Shown one piece after another: positions 8,878 to 12,941 of a stretch of DNA of 17,915 nucleotides (positions within the stretch are counted from its first letter, which is position 1; each line of letters opens with the position of its first letter). Under the pieces are notes generated by a model. It made no database searches. It saw nothing but the letters and a program-made list of their open reading frames with translations, and was not told where the DNA came from. A program made the translations under genes and the position numbers. The stretch is taken from NCBI GenBank assembly GCA_002399445.1, contig DHDR01000001.1, positions 1-17,915 on the forward strand, in the 5' to 3' direction. This stretch comes from Ruminococcaceae bacterium UBA4871. GTDB taxonomy: Bacteria > Bacillota > Clostridia > Oscillospirales > Acutalibacteraceae.

Positions 8878-9167
8878 ATTTCATCCACTCCTTTTCTGAC
8901 TTCGGCAATATCCTTAGCACGTACATCACCAAAAGTATTAGCGGCTCGTGCCAGCTGGTTAACGTTAGTGCCGAGCTTGTGCAGCTCATGCAAAATCTGT
9001 TTCAGCAAAGCGTAATCTTTTTTAATAATGAATCCGTCGAGTGCCATTTTTCGTATGTACGCTTCGCGGTTTTTGATGCCGACCGTGTCCATTTTCAACT
9101 TTAAAAGTTGAAGTTCTCCGTCCGAAAGGCGAACCTTAATTTCGTTATTTCGAGTTCTCCCTTCCAT
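8850..9167 (-). CDS. mobC: MobC-like relaxosome accessory protein
   Basis: A 105-aa basic DNA-binding protein that helps the relaxase at oriT. The N-terminus (NEIKVRLSDGELQLLKLKMDTVG) has a ribbon-helix-helix look. The C-terminal half carries the MobC signature LHKLGTNVNQLARAAN at about 62-77 and ends in a helix that overlaps the relaxase start. ATG at 9167 is nine bases after AAAAAGGAG. It is preceded by the 176-base stretch with two inverted repeats proposed as oriT, and its stop TAA lies 28 bases into the relaxase gene. Both the position and the size are normal for this group of elements. Confidence 0.92.
   Translation of the reverse strand: MEGRTRNNEIKVRLSDGELQLLKLKMDTVGIKNREAYIRKMALDGFIIKKDYALLKQILHELHKLGTNVNQLARAANTFGDVRAKDIAEVRKGVDEILQQLTSIQ
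8888..8895 (-). promoter_or_regulatory. Shine-Dalgarno site deciding the relaxase start
   Basis: AAAAGGAG inside the end of mobC is 10 bases upstream of ATT at 8877. No ATG, GTG or TTG in the relaxase frame lies between this site and codon 29, so it supports initiation at or near the ATT. Confidence 0.6.
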
Positions 9168-9233
9168 TTAAGTTTTCTCCTTTTTGAAGTTTTGCGTTTT
9201 TAAGAGATTCGCTTTCTGCGATAGCAAAGGGTA

Positions 9234-9252
9234 TTAGGGGCAGCGCCCCTAA
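9234..9252. repeat. Perfect inverted repeat, possible relaxosome binding or nick-proximal hairpin
   Basis: TTAGGGGC / GCCCCTAA around AGC, 8-bp stem. It lies 67 bases upstream of mobC ATG. There is no T-run on either side long enough for an intrinsic terminator: AACAAGCTTTTC follows on plus, and ATACCCTTTGC on minus. Confidence 0.85.
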
Positions 9253-9297
9253 CAAGCTTTTCATAAAATATGCGAAAGCAAATTTTATTGAAAATCA

Positions 9298-9317
9298 GCA
9301 TTTGGGGCACCAAATGC
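9298..9317. repeat. Perfect inverted repeat downstream of the small gene at 9344-9520
   Basis: GCATTTGG / CCAAATGC around GGCA, 8-bp stem. On the minus strand it lies 27 bases after the stop of the 58-aa gene and is followed by TGATTTTC. It is either a weak terminator or a part of oriT. Confidence 0.8.
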
Positions 9318-9343
9318 TATGCTTGCCAGTCATGAAATACAAT

Positions 9344-9520
9344 TCACTTCGCCTGCGGCGCTTTCACCTTAAGGAGAAGGGCTTTCAGGGCGTTTCGGTC
9401 GCTCTCACTCTCAGCTGCCGCGACGGAATCTTCCAGAATCTGCATTTGCTGCGCTGCTGGATAGGAAGAAAGTTCCGCAAGCATGGCTTGTTCTTCATCC
9501 GTATAATACACTTTTTTCAT
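9344..9520 (-). CDS. Small acidic protein of unknown function (58 aa)
   Basis: ATG at 9520 lies nine bases after AAGGAGG, giving MKKVYYTDEEQAMLAELSS followed by a helical, Ala/Glu-rich stretch (MQILEDSVAAAESESDRNAL) and a Lys-containing end (LLLKVKAPQAK). I do not recognise a family. Its Shine-Dalgarno region and first codons are a near copy of those of the gene at 9673-9912: 27 identical bases at 9509-9535 and 9901-9927. The two proteins also begin alike (MKKVYYTDEE and MKKVLHKDEK). It lies between the antirestriction genes and the candidate oriT, so a role in establishment or transfer control is possible but unproven. Confidence 0.6.
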   Translation of the reverse strand: MKKVYYTDEEQAMLAELSSYPAAQQMQILEDSVAAAESESDRNALKALLLKVKAPQAK

Positions 9521-9535
9521 TTTCTTTTACCTCCT
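9509..9535 (-). repeat. 27-bp direct repeat, copy 1 (Shine-Dalgarno plus start codons)
   Basis: Identical to 9901-9927. It covers AGGAGG, the spacer, ATG and the next four codons. A further 15 bases to the left align without gaps, including an identical TTCATCC, so the similarity runs into the coding part. Confidence 0.9.
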
Positions 9536-9540
9536 TGAAT

Positions 9541-9672
9541 CATGCTATAATGTTTTACAAATCGTGTTAATGGCTTTTTGAATAGCGAACGCAAGGTACT
9601 TGATGCTTGTCTGTACTCTTTTCAAGATTCTAGAAAGGCGTTTGTTACGAACTTTGAAGAAGCTTTTTACTG
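9541..9672 (-). other. Intergenic stretch with a possible degraded coding remnant
   Basis: Between the two small genes, the minus strand contains a roughly 40-codon open stretch rich in Lys/Arg (VKSFFKVRNKRLSRILKRVQ, continuing to a stop near 9548) that could be a basic amphipathic peptide. It has no ATG, GTG or Shine-Dalgarno site at a sensible place; only an internal TTG exists. It is probably the remnant of a gene, or chance. The perfect extended -10 box TGCTATAAT lies on the plus strand at 9543-9551. Confidence 0.3.
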
Positions 9673-9912
9673 TTATGCCTTTGAATTTTTATCTGTATTC
9701 TGCGGAACAGTCGGGGCTGATTTGCTGTCTGAATCGTTGGCCAATGAATTTTTGTGAATTTCAATTCCCCTACCGGATACTCCGAAGAAAAATCCCTGTG
9801 GAGTTAAGTGCTTAAAGAAATCCTCACCGTACTCACTAACCAATAATTCTTTCGCATTTAAAAACTCGGATGATTCAATTGACTTTTCATCCTTGTGCAA
9901 CACTTTTTTCAT
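9673..9912 (-). CDS. Small protein of unknown function (79 aa)
   Basis: ATG at 9912 lies nine bases after AGGAGG and inside the last codons of the ardC-like gene (26-base overlap), so it is probably translated by coupling. The sequence has a charged N-terminus (MKKVLHKDEKSIESSEFLNA), a central stretch with aromatic residues (EYGEDFFKHLTPQGFFFGVS) and a polar Asn/Ser/Asp/Lys tail that looks disordered. There is no membrane helix or known motif. Its start region is duplicated in the gene at 9344-9520. I do not recognise the family. Its place directly after the antirestriction gene suggests a shared early-expressed unit. Confidence 0.65.
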   Translation of the reverse strand: MKKVLHKDEKSIESSEFLNAKELLVSEYGEDFFKHLTPQGFFFGVSGRGIEIHKNSLANDSDSKSAPTVPQNTDKNSKA

Positions 9913-10906
9913 TTTCTTTTACCTCCTGCATTTTTGAAAATCGTTCGGCATTGGCTGTCTGTGCTTTCTGCTGCGCGGTGTGCAACTGCTGGTCGAGGGA
10001 GAGTGGTTGTGCGCTTTTTTCCTGTTCGTGGCTTTTCTGAATTGCGCAAACTTTTTCATCCACCTCGCTGATTAGCTGATGTGCATTGTTTTGAATGTTA
10101 GCAAGGACTTCGGAGAGCTTTTCAAAGTCCATACCGGTCGCCCATGCTGCAATGTAATCAAAGCTGTACTCAGATGTGTCCAGTCCCAGATGGTCGGCAA
10201 CGATGAAGGCCGTTGCTTCCGCTTCTATTTCAGCCTGCTTGCGGGGCTTGCCGCTGACAGCGTGTTGTAGCGTAGCATGGCCGATTTCGTGAATCAGTGT
10301 TTTAATAGTTTGTGCATCCGACATTCCATAGTCCAACGCGATTTTTTCGTTGGAAAAATCACAGTAACCATGCGAACCGTCATGCAGATGCTCAAAGACA
10401 ACCGGAAAAGGGGAGACCTCTTTTAGCGCATGAAACACATCAGCATAGTTGTCAACACTGCCCTGCAGCAGCGGGCAGATTTCAGGGAGTGGGTCACCAT
10501 CTGTCTGTGCCACATCGAAAACGTGCGTTACTTTGAAACGGAGCAGCGGTCTGGTTTCAATCTCTGTTACAGGATTGCCCTGTCTATCAACCTTGATTGT
10601 GCCATCCTCGTTGTGCTGCACCTTTTCAATTTTTTCTTTCACAGTGATTGGCGCAAAAATTGAAATTCCCTTTTCGCCACGCAGCACATGGCGGTTCAGT
10701 TTTTTCCAAACGCCAAACCCGGCGACTTGTGAAGCATTCGGTCTTTGCACAAGAATGAGCAGCGTGTTTCGGAAAGAATAGCCGTGAAACAGGGAAGCCA
10801 TTTTCAGAAATTTCTGAAAATGTTCACTTGTAAAAGTGTTCTTGATTCCACTTTTCAGCCTTTCCATCAGTTCATCTTTTTGCGCTTTTCGTTTATCTGT
10901 CTCCAT
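9887..10906 (-). CDS. ArdC-like antirestriction protein with zinc-metallopeptidase motif
   Basis: A 339-aa protein. The N-terminal ArdC-type domain (about 1-125: FLKMASLFHGYSFRNTLLIL, QVAGFGVWKKLNRHVLRGEKGISI) binds single-stranded DNA in characterised ArdC proteins. The second domain has the zinc motif HEIGHATLQH at 206-215 and a downstream EIEAEATAF with the likely third ligand Glu. ArdC proteins protect incoming single-stranded DNA from restriction in a new host, matching its place next to ssb. ATG at 10906 is nine bases after AAAGGAG and is preferred over TTG at 10915, which would overlap the ssb stop. The C-terminus (KAQTANAERFSKMQEVKENE) is helical and overlaps the next gene. Confidence 0.85.
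   Translation of the reverse strand: METDKRKAQKDELMERLKSGIKNTFTSEHFQKFLKMASLFHGYSFRNTLLILVQRPNASQVAGFGVWKKLNRHVLRGEKGISIFAPITVKEKIEKVQHNEDGTIKVDRQGNPVTEIETRPLLRFKVTHVFDVAQTDGDPLPEICPLLQGSVDNYADVFHALKEVSPFPVVFEHLHDGSHGYCDFSNEKIALDYGMSDAQTIKTLIHEIGHATLQHAVSGKPRKQAEIEAEATAFIVADHLGLDTSEYSFDYIAAWATGMDFEKLSEVLANIQNNAHQLISEVDEKVCAIQKSHEQEKSAQPLSLDQQLHTAQQKAQTANAERFSKMQEVKENEKSVAQG
9901..9927 (-). repeat. 27-bp direct repeat, copy 2 (Shine-Dalgarno plus start codons)
   Basis: Identical to 9509-9535. This copy also encodes part of the C-terminus of the ardC-like protein (QEVKENEKSV), so it is probably the source and the other copy the derivative. Confidence 0.9.
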
Positions 10907-10911
10907 ATAAA

Positions 10912-11286
10912 TCAACTCCTTTCGCCGTATGGCGGCAAACCAGAATCATCAGTGTCTGTGTATTGTGGGACAGGCTTTCCACCAGCAAAGTCAGCGTTGT
11001 CAACATGAATTTCTGTCTTATAACGCTTCTCACCGCTGGCAATTGCGTAGCTGGTGTTGCGTAAACTACCGCTGATTGCAACGAGCTGGCCTTTTACAAA
11101 ATTGCTGCAGATGAATTGTGCCGTACGTCCAAAGGCAACGCATTTGAAGAAATCACAGCCGGATTTTTTGCTGCCAATCCACGGCCTGTCTACTGCAAGC
11201 GCAAACTGTACAGATGGCTTTTTTCCGTTTTCATTGAGTCTGGGGTTGTCAACCATGCGGCCATTTAAGGAAATTACATTAAGCAT
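10912..11286 (-). CDS. ssb: Single-stranded DNA-binding protein (element-encoded)
   Basis: A 124-aa OB-fold protein: MLNVISLNGRMVDNPRLNENG starts strand 1, followed by VQFALAVDRPW, FFKCVAFGRTAQFICSNFVKGQLVAISGSL and the final strand KTEIHVDNADF. It coats transferred single strands during conjugation. It is shorter than chromosomal SSBs and ends DDSGLPPYGERS, lacking the canonical acidic DDDIPF tip that recruits partner proteins; the last codons double as the Shine-Dalgarno site of the ardC-like gene. ATG at 11286 has AAGGAGGAGG eight to ten bases upstream. It is the first gene after the terminator behind the Fic gene. Confidence 0.92.
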   Translation of the reverse strand: MLNVISLNGRMVDNPRLNENGKKPSVQFALAVDRPWIGSKKSGCDFFKCVAFGRTAQFICSNFVKGQLVAISGSLRNTSYAIASGEKRYKTEIHVDNADFAGGKPVPQYTDTDDSGLPPYGERS

Positions 11287-11334
11287 TTTTATCCTCCTCC
11301 TTTATAAAATGGCAGGTGCTTTTATTTGCAGGCA

Positions 11335-11366
11335 TAAAAAATGCGCTTCCCTTGGAAAGCGCATTT
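11335..11366 (-). terminator. Rho-independent terminator after the Fic gene
   Basis: On the minus strand AAATGCGCTT and AAGCGCATTT form a 10-bp stem (11366-11357 with 11347-11338), extendable by several pairs of TCC/GGGA, followed by TTTTT. It separates the antitoxin/fic unit from ssb. I see no convincing promoter in the 49 bases between it and the ssb Shine-Dalgarno site, so partial read-through may feed the transfer genes. Confidence 0.85.
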
Positions 11367-11383
11367 GAGTAGAATATAAAATT

Positions 11384-12106
11384 TTAGTTTTGTTGATGAG
11401 TACCGTTTTCCTCAGTTAGACTGTGAACGGTGCCACCCGATTGTTCCATTTGGCGAGCAGATTTCAGCAAGCGTGCGTGATTCCTCTCATCGTAAAAAGG
11501 ACTAGGCTTTTCTGAAATCTCACAAATTGCTTTGTCGAAAAAGTTTAAAAGGTAATCAGAGATGCCCTGTGCCGCATAGATAGTTGCCATCATAAGAGCA
11601 TCCGTATCACAATCCGCAAACTGAATGCAATAACCGGCGCGGCGAATGAGCAGAGTGAAAAAAAGACGTTGTGTACGACCATTTCCTTCTCTAAATGGAT
11701 GCAGCAAATTCACGTCATTGTAGAATTCTGTAATTTCTGAAACGAAAGCTGTATGAGGTAAACCGCAAAATTCATGTGCGGCTTGCAATCGCTGAAACAT
11801 TGATGTACCTAAACTTTTCAACTCGTTTGTTGGATAAAAATGCGTACCCTTTTTCGACAAATTGATTGTTCGTAATTCTCCAGCCCAATCATACAAATCT
11901 TCAAATAGGCGTTTATGCAGCGTACAGTAATAGGCAAAATCCAGAGGCTCACTTGAACTGTTTTGCTCAATTTCTACAGAATGTAGGGATACTGCAATCT
12001 TTTCTGCCTCATCCAGTGCTTCTTGTGTCTTTAACCCTAACTTGTTGATTAGCACAGTGGTGTTTGGATAGCAGTTGTCATTAGCAGCGTCAACTGAATA
12101 TGCCAT
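11384..12106 (-). CDS. fic: Fic-domain AMP-transferase toxin
   Basis: A 240-aa protein. The Fic core motif HPFREGNGRTQR (residues 136-147) is complete, with catalytic His136, the GNGR phosphate-binding part and Arg144. The flap region KKGTHFYP lies at 85-92, and an LYDWAGELRTINL stretch at 71-83 precedes it, typical of VbhT-like/Fic cytoplasmic toxins. Such enzymes transfer AMP from ATP to target proteins, such as gyrase and topoisomerase IV in the VbhT case. The intact motif predicts activity, held in check by the 54-aa antitoxin encoded immediately upstream. ATG at 12106 is one base after that gene's TGA and has GGAG 8 bases upstream. The C-terminal 30 residues are polar and probably unstructured. 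The target is unknown. Confidence 0.92.
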   Translation of the reverse strand: MAYSVDAANDNCYPNTTVLINKLGLKTQEALDEAEKIAVSLHSVEIEQNSSSEPLDFAYYCTLHKRLFEDLYDWAGELRTINLSKKGTHFYPTNELKSLGTSMFQRLQAAHEFCGLPHTAFVSEITEFYNDVNLLHPFREGNGRTQRLFFTLLIRRAGYCIQFADCDTDALMMATIYAAQGISDYLLNFFDKAICEISEKPSPFYDERNHARLLKSARQMEQSGGTVHSLTEENGTHQQN

Positions 12107-12107
12107 T

Positions 12108-12272
12108 TCATTTCTCCTGCTTTTCCTGAAGGGTGCGGAAAAAATCTTGCAGTGTCATTTTCCCTTCCAGAATGAGCTGAATTGTATCGAGATGTTTCTG
12201 CTGTAATGGTAGTCCCTCCATTTGGGAGGAAGCTGCAGCATTATTCAGAGCCTGTAAAGCTGCTCCGCTCAT
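12108..12272 (-). CDS. VbhA-type antitoxin of the Fic protein (54 aa)
   Basis: Starts at ATG 12272 and ends at TGA one base before fic. The sequence begins MSGAALQALNNAAASSQMEG. Residues 15-20 (SSQMEG) match the inhibitory helix motif [S/T]xxxE[G/N], whose Glu (here Glu19) blocks the gamma-phosphate site of class I Fic enzymes. The rest (LDTIQLILEGKMTLQDFF) fits the helical remainder of VbhA-family antitoxins, including the conserved L-x-G-x-(M/I)-(T/S) turn. A weak AGGAAAGAAG site precedes it. The order antitoxin then toxin, with coupling, is standard for this family. It is shorter than many gene callers accept. Confidence 0.88.
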   Translation of the reverse strand: MSGAALQALNNAAASSQMEGLPLQQKHLDTIQLILEGKMTLQDFFRTLQEKQEK

Positions 12273-12323
12273 AAAATCAACTTCTTTCCTGATTGCTTTT
12301 TACCTTATGCTATAATTTTATTT

Positions 12324-12352
12324 ATCGTACCACAAAATTAGTATTCTAGCAA
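12324..12352 (-). promoter_or_regulatory. Candidate promoter of the antitoxin/fic operon
   Basis: On the minus strand TTGCTA (12352-12347) and TACGAT (12329-12324) are separated by 17 bases, a four-of-six match to each sigma-A box, in an A/T-rich region about 50 bases upstream of the antitoxin ATG. No other pair in this gap is better. The gap 12273-12374 otherwise holds no gene. Confidence 0.45.
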
Positions 12353-12374
12353 TATTAGAACTTTTGAATCACGT

Positions 12375-12857
12375 TTATTCACAAGTGAATCCAAGCCTCG
12401 CTTTGTGCATGCGTTCATATTTTTTCAAAACGTCATCCAAAACAAGGCCTATATTCGGTTCGGAAGCGTAATCAATGTAGACGTAAGAACTGAGACCAGG
12501 CATTACGGAATCAACATCCACATCGTCCAGCCGTACAAAACACCAAGCCTTTTGCTTCTTCGTCAATGCTGTTAAAATCTGGTCTAACTCTGTCTGCGCA
12601 GAATCGGATTGTGTCATTGCTTTGGAAACGAAGCTGATGGCAATGTCGCATTTTGCAATACCCTCCAGAATTGAACGAAGCAGCGGCTTCCCACTTTCCA
12701 AGTCTTTTTTATCAATCCAGAAGTTCATGCCACAACTTTCCAAACGTTCTGTAAAGTCATAAACGACTGCTTTGTTGCTGTGACAATATGAAATAAATAT
12801 AAATGTGTTTACGATGAATGCCTCCTTCTTTAAAACTTGTGCGACAAATTGCCGCAC
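12375..12857 (-). CDS. Stand-alone TIR-domain protein
   Basis: Up to 160 aa and essentially one TIR domain: strand A with FIFISYCHSNK at about 19-29, FTERLESCGMNFWIDKKDLE (35-54), KPLLRSILEGIAKCDIAISFVSK (57-79), and SAQTELDQIL, whose Glu90 matches the catalytic glutamate of NAD-degrading TIR domains. Bacterial TIR proteins act in anti-phage defence as NAD cleavers or signal makers; no partner such as ThsA, SIR2 or an Argonaute is seen here. The start is unclear: GTG at 12857 has no Shine-Dalgarno site and begins a hairpin, while a perfect AAGGAGG (12827-12821) is followed by ATC/GTA codons just where homologues would have Met (V16-N-T-F-I-F). It lies between the adhesin terminator and the antitoxin promoter, as a single-gene unit. 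Confidence 0.85.
   Translation of the reverse strand: MRQFVAQVLKKEAFIVNTFIFISYCHSNKAVVYDFTERLESCGMNFWIDKKDLESGKPLLRSILEGIAKCDIAISFVSKAMTQSDSAQTELDQILTALTKKQKAWCFVRLDDVDVDSVMPGLSSYVYIDYASEPNIGLVLDDVLKKYERMHKARLGFTCE
12821..12828 (-). promoter_or_regulatory. Strong Shine-Dalgarno site without a standard start codon
   Basis: GAAGGAGG precedes, by 5 and 8 bases, the in-frame codons ATC (12815) and GTA (12812) of the TIR gene. No ATG, GTG or TTG in frame follows until Met44. It suggests the real start is a near-cognate codon here, or that a former ATG was lost. Confidence 0.6.
12839..12857 (-). promoter_or_regulatory. Hairpin in the TIR gene leader
   Basis: GTGCGGCA-ATT-TGTCGCAC forms an 8-bp stem with one G-U pair. 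It covers the GTG counted as the annotated start and is followed by AAGTTTT, then the Shine-Dalgarno site. It may attenuate transcription or hide the ribosome site; no function is proven. Confidence 0.5.
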
Positions 12858-12905
12858 TAAGATTTATTACGGACAAAATTAGTTCATTGGAACCATCCCC
12901 ATCAA

Positions 12906-12938
12906 TAAAAAACCCGCAGATACATAAATGCACTGCGG
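12906..12938 (-). terminator. Rho-independent terminator after the adhesin gene
   Basis: On the minus strand CCGCAG and CTGCGG (12938-12933 with 12919-12914) form a 6-bp stem with a 13-base loop, followed by GTTTTTT. It begins 4 bases after the adhesin stop codon. Confidence 0.75.
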
Positions 12939-12941
12939 TAA

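Larger units (their letters stand above)
9168..9343. other. oriT: Candidate oriT region (non-coding, two perfect inverted repeats)
   Basis: This is the only sizeable non-coding gap next to the relaxase genes. It holds TTAGGGGC-AGC-GCCCCTAA at 9234-9252 (8-bp stem, 3-base loop) and GCATTTGG-GGCA-CCAAATGC at 9298-9317 (8-bp stem, 4-base loop), separated by an A/T-rich stretch. Inverted repeats directly upstream of mobC are the usual setting for oriT in MOBP systems. I cannot identify the nick site. On the minus strand the second hairpin is followed only by a weak T-run, so it might instead end transcription of the small gene at 9344-9520. Confidence 0.5.

Noticed and set aside
9234..9252. TTAGGGGC/GCCCCTAA hairpin as an intrinsic terminator
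   Set aside because: No T-run directly after the stem on either strand.
9541..9672. Lys/Arg-rich 40-codon minus-strand stretch as a gene
   Set aside because: No start codon or ribosome site fits; kept only as a possible remnant.
12375..12857. TIR protein as part of a Thoeris system
   Set aside because: No ThsA-like NADase or SIR2/SLOG partner gene is adjacent; neighbours are the adhesin and the Fic pair.
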